Below the pieces are notes generated by a model. It was not told where the DNA came from. It saw only the letters and a list, made by a program, of their open reading frames with translations, and ran no database searches. From Collinsella sp. An268 (GTDB taxonomy: Bacteria; Actinomycetota; Coriobacteriia; Coriobacteriales; Coriobacteriaceae), in contig NZ_NFJH01000001.1 in the NCBI RefSeq assembly GCF_002159765.1, forward strand, positions 186,001-250,000: 64,000 nucleotides of DNA. The letters run 5' to 3'. A program made the position numbers and the translations under genes. The number at the start of each line of letters is the position of its first letter. Position 1 is the first letter of the stretch. Positions 1-7,701 of this stretch are shown here, piece after piece.

Positions 1-46
1 TATGTAGGAAGCGGCGTCGCGCCGCGAAACGATACCGGGAGGTACC
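1..46. other. Short leader upstream of first gene
   Basis: These bases carry no gene of their own. A TAG at 5-7 could end an upstream reading frame that lies outside the window. A GGGAGG ribosome binding site sits just before the ATG at 47. No promoter hexamers can be judged because the upstream sequence is missing. Confidence 0.5.
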
Positions 47-625
47 ATGGACCCTCTCCAGATTGTGCTCATCGTCGTCGCCGTGGCGGCTGTGTGGGCG
101 CTCGTCGAGCTCGCCCTGCTCGCGCGGCGCGGCCGCGATGCCGTGGGGAATCTCGACCGTGCCGTGAGCGACATCAACGACACGCTGGCGGAGGCCAAGC
201 CCGTCATCGCCAAGCTCGATGACACCCTCGAGGAGCTGCAGCCCGCCGTCCAGCGCGTCGAGCCCCTGCTCGCGAGCGCGAACGTCGCCGTCGATGCGCT
301 CTCCGCCAATCTCGTCGAGGTCGAGGCCGTGGTGCGCGACGTCTCGTCGTTCACGGGTACGGCCGTCAACGCCAAGCACGCCGCCCGCGGGGTTGCCGAC
401 AGCGCGAGCGATGCCGTGCAGCGCCTGCTCGGCAAGCGCCGCGGACGCGATGCGGCACCCGAGCGTGCCATCGGACAGGGGGATGCGCCGGATGCGTCGC
501 CCGCTGTCGATGACGCCGCAAAGGGCGCCCCTGCGGATTCCCCTGAGACGCCCGCCGCTTCTAGTCAGTATTTCACCTACGGCGACGTCGCCGCCGAGCA
601 GGAGCCGGAGGCCGCACATGAGTAA
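47..625 (+). CDS. Membrane-anchored coiled-coil protein, DUF948-like
   Basis: This is a 192-residue protein of unknown function. One hydrophobic helix at about residues 5-26 anchors it. A heptad-like stretch at roughly 30-110, rich in Asp, Glu, Val and Leu, looks like a coiled coil. The C-terminal third is a low-complexity Ala/Asp/Pro/Glu tail. This layout resembles DUF948-type general stress membrane proteins, a resemblance by architecture rather than by a diagnostic motif. The start at 47 has a GGGAGG site with good spacing. The gene overlaps the RsbW-like gene by 8 bases and is followed by a sigma factor, so a stress-response role is plausible but inferred. Confidence 0.75.
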   Translation: MDPLQIVLIVVAVAAVWALVELALLARRGRDAVGNLDRAVSDINDTLAEAKPVIAKLDDTLEELQPAVQRVEPLLASANVAVDALSANLVEVEAVVRDVSSFTGTAVNAKHAARGVADSASDAVQRLLGKRRGRDAAPERAIGQGDAPDASPAVDDAAKGAPADSPETPAASSQYFTYGDVAAEQEPEAAHE

Positions 626-998
626 CCTGACGGAGCGCCCCATCGCGCTCACCCTCGCTGCCGAGCCCGACCTCGCGCGCCTCGTGCGCATGACCGCCGC
701 CAATGTCGGCGCGCTGGCGGGTATGTCCGTGGACCGTATCGAGGACATGCGCATGGCCGCCGAGGAGGCGTTCATCTACGCTGCCTCCGCTGACCCGGAC
801 GGTGCCCTGACCATAACGTTCTCATTTGATGACGACGGCGTGCGGATGACGTTCGAGCTCGCGCTCGATGCGTTCCCCGCGGTGAAGGAGGGCGATCCGG
901 CAGCCTACGCCGACCTGCTCCTCGCCGCTGTCTGCGATAGCTACGAGCGAACGGACGGGCCGGCGCGCCTCGTGCTCGCTCTCGGGACGGATGCGTGA
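618..998 (+). CDS. RsbW/SpoIIAB-like anti-sigma domain protein, degenerate ATP site
   Basis: This 126-residue protein aligns in outline with the histidine-kinase-like ATPase domain of RsbW/SpoIIAB anti-sigma kinases. It has an N-terminal helix pair, then an EDMRMAAEEAF segment that occupies the N-box position. The N-box asparagine that coordinates magnesium is replaced (EEAFIYA, where families usually have EAxTNA), and no DxGxG box or glycine-rich ATP lid follows. The start at 618 is set by the GGAG just upstream and the overlap with the preceding stop. The next gene encodes a SigB/SigF-type sigma factor, so it probably binds that sigma factor. Kinase activity on an anti-anti-sigma factor looks unlikely. 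Confidence 0.7.
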   Translation: MSNLTERPIALTLAAEPDLARLVRMTAANVGALAGMSVDRIEDMRMAAEEAFIYAASADPDGALTITFSFDDDGVRMTFELALDAFPAVKEGDPAAYADLLLAAVCDSYERTDGPARLVLALGTDA

Positions 999-999
999 T

Positions 1000-1791
1000 A
1001 TGCCGAAGACTTCCGCTACGGGAAAGACCGCTTGGGATAAGGAGAAGACCCACGAGCTCTTCCGCCGCTACAAGGAGGAGGGCGACCGCGACGCCCGCGA
1101 GAAGCTCGTCATGTCCCATCTCAATCTGGTCCGCTTCCTCGCCAACAAGTTCAAGAACCGCGGCGAGCCGCTCGACGACCTCATGCAGGTGGGTTACCTG
1201 GGGCTCCTCAAGGCCATCGACGGATTCGACCCCTCGCGCGGGCTCGAGTTCACCACGTACGCCACTCCCACCATCTTGGGCGAGATCAAGCGCCACTTCC
1301 GCGATAAGGGCTGGTCGGTGCGCGTGCCGCGCCGTCTGCAGGAGCTGTCCGCCAAAGTCAACCAGGCAACCGATGCGCTGACGGTCTCGCTGCAGCGATC
1401 CCCTAAGATCGAAGAGGTCGCCGAGTACGTGGGCGCGACGGTGGACGAGGTGCTCGAGGCCATGGAGTCCTCCTCTGCCTACAGCTCGGTGCCGCTCGAG
1501 GGCACCGGTTCGTCCGAGAACGACGACGCCCCCTCGATCATCGATCGCTATGCGACCGATGATGCTGAGCTCGAGCTCACCGACGACCGCCTCATGATAG
1601 AAGAGGCCCTGGACGACCTTTCGCCCCGCGAGCGCGAGGTGATCGAGCTCAGGTTCCGCGACGGGCTCACCCAGATCGAGATGGCCGAGCGCCTCGGTAT
1701 CTCGCAGGTGCAGGTATCGCGCCTGTTGCGCCGCACGCTCAAGAAGATCCAGGACCGCATCGACCCCAGCGGCACCTTGGCGCGCTCATGA
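1000..1791 (+). CDS. RNA polymerase sigma factor, SigB/SigF/SigG family
   Basis: This 263-residue sigma-70 family protein directs RNA polymerase to an alternative promoter set. Region 2 is clear at about residues 38-105 (DDLMQVGYLGLLKAI, then the FTTYATPTILGEIKRHFRD core typical of SigB/SigF/SigG). Region 3 follows, and region 4 carries the helix-turn-helix near the end (LSPREREVIELRF and the GISQVQVSRLLRR recognition helix). An ATG at 991 is also in frame, but the GGGACGG at 985-990 is spaced correctly only for 1000. It overlaps the upstream RsbW-like gene and the downstream membrane protein gene, so it is translationally coupled within the operon. No anti-anti-sigma gene is adjacent. Confidence 0.93.
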   Translation: MPKTSATGKTAWDKEKTHELFRRYKEEGDRDAREKLVMSHLNLVRFLANKFKNRGEPLDDLMQVGYLGLLKAIDGFDPSRGLEFTTYATPTILGEIKRHFRDKGWSVRVPRRLQELSAKVNQATDALTVSLQRSPKIEEVAEYVGATVDEVLEAMESSSAYSSVPLEGTGSSENDDAPSIIDRYATDDAELELTDDRLMIEEALDDLSPREREVIELRFRDGLTQIEMAERLGISQVQVSRLLRRTLKKIQDRIDPSGTLARS

Positions 1792-3215
1792 GGGCGGGCG
1801 GCACTGGGCGCGTGCGCACGATCGACTTCGGGCGCCATGACTTCGCCTTCGGCATCGCCCTGCGCATCTGGGCGGTCGTGGGCGGCATCATCATCGGCGC
1901 CGCGATCCTCAACGTCTTCGACGTGCTCGCGCCCGTCATAGAGTTTCTGGCCGTCGGCTCGCTCGTGGCCTTCGTCGCGGCCCCCTTGGTGAACGCCCTC
2001 GACCAGCGGGGCGTTCCCCGCGGCATGGCGGCCCTCGTCGGCCTCGCCGTCGTCATAGCCGTCGTCGCTCTCGTGCTCATCATCGTGGCGCCCCTCATCT
2101 TCTCCCAGCTGTGGGAGCTCGCCGCGCGCATCCCCGATCAGCTGCGCGGCTGGGGGGATTGGCTCTCCGGTTTTGCCAGCGACTTCAGGTTCCTCGCCAA
2201 GACGCAGTGGGCGAGCGACCTGAGCTCTCTCGTCGACGCCGTCGCCGACTCGGCGGCGCGGAACGTGGCGCAGATCGCGGGCGACCTCGGGAGGGGCGTG
2301 TTCCCCTTCCTCTCCAACGTGGGGTCTCAGCTCTTCATCGTGTTTTTAGGGCTCGTCCTCGCGTTCTGGCTCGCGTGCGACTATCCGCGCATGCACCGAG
2401 AGATCGGCACGATACTCGGCGAGGACCACGAGATGAGCTATCGCTTCATGGTCGCGATCCTCTCGCGCGCCGTGGGTGGCTACATGCGCAGCATGGTCAT
2501 CACCTCGGCTATCGACGGGGTGCTCTCACTCGCCGGATTCGCCCTCGTCGGGCACCCGTACGCCCTGCTCATGGGTGTGCTCACCGCGATCTTCCATCTT
2601 ATCCCGGTCGTGGGGCCCGTCATCTCCTCGGCGCTCGCGATCCTCGTCGCCCTCTTCTCGAGCCCGGGTATGGCTCTCGGCACGCTTCTGGTGTGCGTGG
2701 TCGCGCAGAATGTGACCGATAACGTCATATCGCCGCGCGTCATGCAGTCGGCCGTCTCCGTGCACCCGGCGATGAGCCTCACCGCCATCGTCATCGGCTC
2801 CGCGCTCATGGGCCCGCTCGGCATGGTGGTGGCCATCCCGCTCTGCGCCGCGCTGAAGGGGCTTTTCATCTTCTATTTCGAGAAGCGCACCCAGCGCCAA
2901 ATCGTGTCGTGGGACGGCGCGGTCTTCCAGGGCCAGCCCTTCCATGATGCGGACGGCGCCCCGGTGCCCGCCTATGACGCGCTCGGCGACGACACCTTCG
3001 TCAGCGACTCCCAGCTCATCTCCGCAGAGGCGGCTCCCGCCGCCGAGGCAGAGCCCCGCCCGCCCGAGATCGATAACCCGTGGGCGAAGCTCGCCGCGCT
3101 CAACAACCTTCAGGCCGGCGGCACGGGCGTCTTCCGGAACCCCTTCGCCTCCGAGGACGCGCATCAAGACGGCAAAGATGGCGGGGATGCGCACGATGGG
3201 GGAGAGACCTCCTAG
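1788..3215 (+). CDS. AI-2E family (PerM/YdiK-type) membrane transporter
   Basis: This 475-residue polytopic membrane protein belongs to the AI-2E exporter/PerM family (formerly UPF0118). It has several N-terminal hydrophobic helices, a central soluble segment, and a C-terminal helix cluster with the family motifs PVVGPVIS and a conserved Gly-Pro-rich region at about residues 265-370. A hydrophilic tail of roughly 115 residues, rich in Ala, Pro, Asp and Glu, extends beyond the usual family length of about 350. The ATG overlaps the sigma factor stop (ATGA). The substrate cannot be read from sequence; members have been linked to sodium/proton exchange or signal export. Confidence 0.88.
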   Translation: MRAGGTGRVRTIDFGRHDFAFGIALRIWAVVGGIIIGAAILNVFDVLAPVIEFLAVGSLVAFVAAPLVNALDQRGVPRGMAALVGLAVVIAVVALVLIIVAPLIFSQLWELAARIPDQLRGWGDWLSGFASDFRFLAKTQWASDLSSLVDAVADSAARNVAQIAGDLGRGVFPFLSNVGSQLFIVFLGLVLAFWLACDYPRMHREIGTILGEDHEMSYRFMVAILSRAVGGYMRSMVITSAIDGVLSLAGFALVGHPYALLMGVLTAIFHLIPVVGPVISSALAILVALFSSPGMALGTLLVCVVAQNVTDNVISPRVMQSAVSVHPAMSLTAIVIGSALMGPLGMVVAIPLCAALKGLFIFYFEKRTQRQIVSWDGAVFQGQPFHDADGAPVPAYDALGDDTFVSDSQLISAEAAPAAEAEPRPPEIDNPWAKLAALNNLQAGGTGVFRNPFASEDAHQDGKDGGDAHDGGETS

Positions 3216-3231
3216 ACGAGGCCATTTTCGC

Positions 3232-3237
3232 TATAAT
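3232..3237 (+). promoter_or_regulatory. Candidate -10 box for alaS
   Basis: A perfect TATAAT lies 45 bases before the alaS start, in the only AT-rich patch of the gap after 3215. No good -35 hexamer is present at 16-18 bases upstream, so the promoter is only partly supported. Confidence 0.45.
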
Positions 3238-3282
3238 TCTTTCGTTTGTCCTTAGAGATTCACCAACAGGAAGAGGCGCCCC

Positions 3283-5943
3283 ATGGCTGCAGCCGATTTT
3301 CCCATGATGACCACCGCAGAGATTCGCTCCGCGTTCCTCACCTTCTTCGAAGAGCGCGGATGCAAGCTCTTCCCGAGCTCCTCGCTCATCCCGGACGATC
3401 CGTCGCTCCTGCTCGCCAACGCCGGCATGAACCAGTTTAAGGCGTATTACCAGGGCAGCAAGACCATGCGCGAGATCGGCGCCACGTCCTGCCAGAAGTG
3501 CGTGCGCACGAACGATATCGACATCATCGGCTCCGACGGGCGCCATGCATCGTTTTTCGAGATGCTCGGCAACTTCTCCTTCGGCGGCGTGTCCAAGGAG
3601 CAGGCGTGCTCTTGGGCGCTGGAGCTCTCCACGCAGGTCTTCCACCTGCCCATAGAGCGCCTCTACTTCACCGTGTTCACCGATGATGACGAGACCTATG
3701 ACATCTGGCGCAAGCTCGGGGTGGAGGAGAGCCACATCTCGCGCCTCGGCGAGGACGACAACTTCTGGGCCGCGGGCCCGACGGGCCCCTGCGGCCCCTG
3801 CTCCGAGATCTACTACGATCAGGGGGAGGACGTCGGCTGCGGCAGGCCCGATTGCGCCCCCGGCTGCGATTGCGACCGCTTCCTCGAGTACTGGAACCTC
3901 GTCTTCACGCAGTTCGACCGCCAGGAGGACGGCTCCATGCCCGAGCTGCCCCACCGCAACCTCGACACGGGCATGGGCCTCGAGCGCATGAGCGCCATCA
4001 TGCAGCACAAGAGCTCGTTCTATGACAGCGACATCATGCAGGGGCTCATCAAGCTCGGGGAGGACATCTCCGGCGTCACGTACGTGGGTGACGACTACAC
4101 GGGCGCGAGCCGAAGCCTCCGCATCATCGCCGACCACGCGCGCTCCGTCGACTTCATGATCTCCGACGGCATCCTGCCCGGTAACGAGGGGCGCGGCTAC
4201 GTGCTCCGCCGGCTGCTGCGCCGCGCGGTGTTCCACGGCCGCCTCATCGGGATCGAGGGCGCGTTCCTCACGCGTTTCATCGACCGGGTGAACGAGCTTA
4301 TGGGGGATGCCTATCCCGAGCTCCTCAAGAACGCCGCGCTCGTGAAGGGCATCGTCTCCGCTGAGGAGGACCGTTTCTCCACCACGCTCGACAATGGCCG
4401 CGTCTACCTGGACGAGGCGCTCGCCGGGCTCGGGGACGGCGAGGAGCTCGCCGGCTCGGCGGCCTTCATGCTGCACGACACCTTCGGGTTCCCCATCGAC
4501 CTCACCGTCGAGATCGCCGAGGCGGCAGGCCACGGCGTCGACATCGACGGCTTCAATCGCGAGATGGAGGCCCAGCGCGAGCGCGCCCGCGCCAACGTGA
4601 AGGGCGACGCGTGGGGCTCGTTCAACAACATCTGGTCCGAGCTTGCCGACACGCTTCCCGCCACGCTCTTCTGCGGCTATGAGGACGACGTGCTCGAAGA
4701 CGCCCGCGTGCTCGCGATCGTGCGCGACGGGGAGCGCGTTGCCGCTGCTGCTGCCGGCGAGGACGTCGAGGTCGTGCTCGATCGCGCGCCCTTCTACGCC
4801 GAGATGGGCGGCCAGGTGGGCGATACCGGCACCCTTGCGGGCGAGGGTCTCGCCGCGACGGTCTCCGACACCCAGAACAGGGGCGGCATCTACGCGCTTC
4901 GCGTCCATGTCGGCGACGGTACGCTCTCCGAGGGTGCGACAGTCTGCGCCTCCGTCGACCATCATCGCCGCGAGCTGCTGCGCCGCAACCATACGGCGAC
5001 GCATCTTCTGGACGCCGCGCTCAAGGAGGTCCTCGGCGATCACGTGAACCAGGCGGGCTCCCTTGTCACCCCCGATCACCTGCGTTTCGACTTCACGCAT
5101 TTCGATGCGCTCACCACCGATGAGATTCGGGCCGTCGAGAGGCTTGTCAATCGCGAGATCTTCGCCGCTAAGCCGGTCGTGACTCAAGAGATGGGGATAG
5201 ACGAGGCGAAGGCGGCCGGTGCCATCGCGCTTTTCGGCGAGAAGTACGGCGAGCGCGTTCGCGTCGTGTCCGTGGGTACGGAGGAGCATCCGTTCTCGCG
5301 CGAGCTCTGCGGCGGGACCCACGCGCGCAACACGGCTGAGATCGGGCTCTTCCGCATCGTCTCCGAGTCCTCTACCGGCTCTAACGTGCGTCGCATAGAG
5401 GCGGTGGCGAGCGAGGGCGCCGTGGCGTACCTCGAGGGCCGCGCGCGCATCGCGGAGGATACGGCCGCGGTGCTCAAGTGCCGCGTAGACGAGGTGCCCG
5501 AGCGCATCGGGGCGCTCAACCAGACGCTGCGCGCGACGGAGCAGAAGCTCAAGGCGGCGCTTACCGGCGGGTCGTCGGACGCGATCGCGCAGGCCATCGA
5601 CGCCGCGCGCGACCTTGGCGCCTACAAGCTCGTGATCGCCCGCCTGAGCGGCCTTGAGGCTGCAGACCTTCGCAACGTCTGGGACACGGTTCGCCAGAAG
5701 GTCGCGGGCCCGGTGGCCTGCGTGCTTGCCACGGTGACGGAGAAGGGTCAGCCCGCGCTACTTGCCGGTGCGACGGACGAGGCGGTCTCGGCCGGGTTCA
5801 AGGCCGGCGACATCATCAAGAAGATCGCCCCGCTCGTTGGTGGCGGCGGCGGTGGCCGTCCGACCATGGCGCAGGCGGGAGGCAAGAACGCTGCCGGCAT
5901 CGACGACGCCCTTGCCGCCGCCGAGCGCGAGCTCGGTCTCTAG
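3283..5943 (+). CDS. alaS: Alanine--tRNA ligase
   Basis: This 886-residue class II synthetase charges tRNA-Ala with alanine and edits mischarged serine. The N-terminal catalytic domain opens with the typical EIRSAFLTFFEERG and FPSSSLIP segments; motif 2 is in the FTNAGMNQFK-like region. The editing domain has the zinc-binding NHTATHLLDAAL (HxxxH) and CGGTHARNT motifs at about residues 570 and 670. A C-terminal DHHA1 domain ends with a GGGGGGRPTMAQAGG segment. Length matches the family (about 875). A zinc-cluster-like Cys-rich insert (CGRPDCAPGCDCD) lies near residue 190, as in several bacterial AlaRS. A strong terminator follows. Confidence 0.98.
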   Translation: MAAADFPMMTTAEIRSAFLTFFEERGCKLFPSSSLIPDDPSLLLANAGMNQFKAYYQGSKTMREIGATSCQKCVRTNDIDIIGSDGRHASFFEMLGNFSFGGVSKEQACSWALELSTQVFHLPIERLYFTVFTDDDETYDIWRKLGVEESHISRLGEDDNFWAAGPTGPCGPCSEIYYDQGEDVGCGRPDCAPGCDCDRFLEYWNLVFTQFDRQEDGSMPELPHRNLDTGMGLERMSAIMQHKSSFYDSDIMQGLIKLGEDISGVTYVGDDYTGASRSLRIIADHARSVDFMISDGILPGNEGRGYVLRRLLRRAVFHGRLIGIEGAFLTRFIDRVNELMGDAYPELLKNAALVKGIVSAEEDRFSTTLDNGRVYLDEALAGLGDGEELAGSAAFMLHDTFGFPIDLTVEIAEAAGHGVDIDGFNREMEAQRERARANVKGDAWGSFNNIWSELADTLPATLFCGYEDDVLEDARVLAIVRDGERVAAAAAGEDVEVVLDRAPFYAEMGGQVGDTGTLAGEGLAATVSDTQNRGGIYALRVHVGDGTLSEGATVCASVDHHRRELLRRNHTATHLLDAALKEVLGDHVNQAGSLVTPDHLRFDFTHFDALTTDEIRAVERLVNREIFAAKPVVTQEMGIDEAKAAGAIALFGEKYGERVRVVSVGTEEHPFSRELCGGTHARNTAEIGLFRIVSESSTGSNVRRIEAVASEGAVAYLEGRARIAEDTAAVLKCRVDEVPERIGALNQTLRATEQKLKAALTGGSSDAIAQAIDAARDLGAYKLVIARLSGLEAADLRNVWDTVRQKVAGPVACVLATVTEKGQPALLAGATDEAVSAGFKAGDIIKKIAPLVGGGGGGRPTMAQAGGKNAAGIDDALAAAERELGL

Positions 5944-5967
5944 GCCTCGTGAGGTAGCGGTTGTTAT

Positions 5968-5998
5968 GGGCGGCGCCTTCGGGTGCCGCCCCTTTTTT
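5968..5998 (+). terminator. Rho-independent terminator after alaS
   Basis: A ten-pair stem (5968-5977 with 5982-5991, one G-U pair) closes a TTCG tetraloop with a C-G closing pair, an exceptionally stable loop. Six T residues follow at 5993-5998. The T tract runs directly into the ribosome binding site of ruvX. Confidence 0.9.
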
Positions 5999-6012
5999 GA
6001 AAGGATGTCCCC

Positions 6013-6429
6013 TTGGTTGCGATGGCGCTCGATATCGGTGAGAAGCGCGTCGGCATAGCGGTATCCGACGCCACGGGGCGGATCGCCTCCCCTGTGAAGG
6101 TGCTGCCGGCCTCCGAGGTTATCGGGATGGCGCGCCCCTTCCGCATGCTGCTCGAGGACTACGAGCCCGAGATCCTCGTTTGCGGCCGTCCTATGACGCT
6201 TGCGGGGGAGGAAGGGCCGCAGGCGGCGCGGGTAATGGAGCAGGCCCGTGCCATCGGGCGCGCTGCCGGCCTTCCCGTCGCGTTTGCCGACGAGCGCCTC
6301 TCCTCAGCCGAGGCGAAGCGCATCCTGCGCGAGCAGGGTCTGAACGAGCGGTCGATGCGCGGGAAGGTCGACATGGTCGCCGCGAGCGTATTCCTTCAGA
6401 CGTGGCTCGACGAGCGCCGCGCGGGTTGA
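6013..6429 (+). CDS. ruvX: Putative pre-16S rRNA nuclease / RuvC-like resolvase
   Basis: This 138-residue RNase H-fold protein of the YqgF/RuvX family processes the 16S rRNA 5' end or acts on Holliday junctions in other species. The N-terminal ALDIGEKRVGIAVSD motif carries the first catalytic Asp, the middle has VCGRPMTLAGEEG, and DERLSSAEA supplies the second acidic site. The TTG at 6013 is chosen because AAAGGA lies 8 bases upstream and the family has few residues before the first strand; an ATG at 6022 is the alternative. It follows alaS, a common arrangement, but is separated from it by a strong terminator. Confidence 0.92.
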   Translation: MVAMALDIGEKRVGIAVSDATGRIASPVKVLPASEVIGMARPFRMLLEDYEPEILVCGRPMTLAGEEGPQAARVMEQARAIGRAAGLPVAFADERLSSAEAKRILREQGLNERSMRGKVDMVAASVFLQTWLDERRAG

Positions 6430-6589
6430 CGTGACCCCTTCTTGCGGCGCTCGCGTTCCCCGCGTGTTTCCAATGCGTTTCCGTTTGCACGCCGATCGTT
6501 TGGTACCTTGCTGCTGACACACTGTAAATATAAGTTCTAAAATTAACAAAACACGAGGTAACCGTAGGTGGCTGCTATTCATCTCAACC

Positions 6590-6619
6590 TTGTGTTCCTC
6601 AACGGTCCTACCGTATACT
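6590..6619 (+). promoter_or_regulatory. Promoter of the mannose PTS operon
   Basis: TTGTGT at 6590-6595 and TATACT at 6614-6619 are separated by 18 bases. The predicted transcript would begin at about 6626, inside the left arm of the inverted repeat that follows. A second weaker pair upstream (CTGACA 6514-6519, TAAAAT 6538-6543, spacing 18) lies in the AT-rich patch of this 263-base gap and may be a second promoter. Confidence 0.6.
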
Positions 6620-6624
6620 CGATA

Positions 6625-6657
6625 TGACGGTTATGTGAAGACGTCACATAACCGTCA
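6625..6657. repeat. Perfect 14-bp inverted repeat at the PTS operon start
   Basis: The arms TGACGGTTATGTGA (6625-6638) and TCACATAACCGTCA (6644-6657) are perfectly complementary around a 5-base spacer (AGACG). It starts 6 bases after the -10 box and ends 35 bases before the manX start. It could be a dimeric repressor operator or, once transcribed, a 14-pair RNA hairpin at the 5' end of the message. No T tract follows, so it is not an ordinary terminator. Confidence 0.85.
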
Positions 6658-6692
6658 CAGGTGTCCTTCATAGGTCAGCAGAGGAGGTTGGT

Positions 6693-7688
6693 ATGGTAGG
6701 TATCGTCCTCGCAAGTCACGGCGATCTGTCTGTCGGTATTCGTCAGACAGCGTCGATGGTGTTCGGTGACCAACCCGACGTCGTCGCTGTGAGCTTGCAG
6801 CCGAGCATGGGCCCGGACGACCTCAGAGTCCAAATCGAGGAGCAGGTGGCCACGCTCTCCGACCAAGAGCAGGTGCTGTTCTTGGTCGATCTGTGGGGCG
6901 GAACGCCCTTCAATCAGATCAACGGCCTGCTCGACGGCCATCCCACGTGGGCTGCCGTCACCGGTATGAATCTCCCCATGGTCATTACCGCCTACACGCT
7001 GCGGATGAACCCCGAGGCGACCGCGCACGAGATTGCGACCGGGCTCATCGGGGAGTCCCGCGACGGCGTGCGCGTCAAGCCCGAGAGTCTTGAGCCCGCC
7101 GGAGCTCCGGCTGCCGCCGCGGCGGCGCCCGCCGTTCCGACGGGGGCCATCCCGCCGGGTACCGTTCTCGGCGACGGCCACATCAAGATCGCGCATTGTC
7201 GCGTGGACACCCGTCTTCTGCACGGCCAGGTTGCCACGACTTGGACCAAGCAGGTCAGCCCCGACCGCATCATCGTCGTCTCCGACGGCGTCGCTCATGA
7301 CGAGCTGCGCAAGACCATGATCGTGCAGGCGGCGCCCCCGGGCGTCAAGGTGCACGTCATCCCCATCCAGAAGATGATCGATGTGGCGCACGATCCGCGC
7401 TTCGGCACGACAAAAGTCATGCTGCTCTTCGAGAACCCGCAGGATGTGCTCACCGCCGTCGAGGGTGGCGTCGACATCAAGAACATCAATCTCGGCTCCA
7501 TGGCCCACTCCGTCGGCAAGGTGGTCGTCACCAACGCCATCGCGATGGACCAGCACGATGTCGATACGCTCGAGGCGCTCGCCGCGCGCGGCATCTCGTT
7601 CGATATCCGCAAGGTGCCAGCCGATTCGCCGGAGTCCTTCGACGCGATGATGGCCAAGGCCAAGGCCGAGCTTGCTCAACAGGGTTAG
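6693..7688 (+). CDS. manX: PTS mannose-family EIIAB component
   Basis: This 331-residue cytoplasmic protein accepts phosphate from HPr and passes it to sugar. The IIA domain (about residues 1-125) carries the phospho-histidine in the N-terminal IVLASHGDL motif (His9) and the DLWGGTPFN loop. An Ala/Pro linker at about 135-160 leads to the IIB domain, whose phospho-histidine is in DTRLLHGQV (His177). The two domains are fused, as in E. coli ManX. A good GGAGG site precedes the ATG. It is the first gene of a four-gene operon with IIC, IID and DUF956. The sugar cannot be assigned with certainty; mannose, glucose, fructose or glucosamine are usual for this family. Confidence 0.95.
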   Translation: MVGIVLASHGDLSVGIRQTASMVFGDQPDVVAVSLQPSMGPDDLRVQIEEQVATLSDQEQVLFLVDLWGGTPFNQINGLLDGHPTWAAVTGMNLPMVITAYTLRMNPEATAHEIATGLIGESRDGVRVKPESLEPAGAPAAAAAAPAVPTGAIPPGTVLGDGHIKIAHCRVDTRLLHGQVATTWTKQVSPDRIIVVSDGVAHDELRKTMIVQAAPPGVKVHVIPIQKMIDVAHDPRFGTTKVMLLFENPQDVLTAVEGGVDIKNINLGSMAHSVGKVVVTNAIAMDQHDVDTLEALAARGISFDIRKVPADSPESFDAMMAKAKAELAQQG

Positions 7689-7701
7689 GTAGGAGGTAGT
7701 C

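Noticed and set aside
6514-6543. CTGACA/TAAAAT as the main PTS promoter
   Set aside because: Plausible but weaker, and farther from the palindrome than the 6590-6619 pair; mentioned only as a second candidate.
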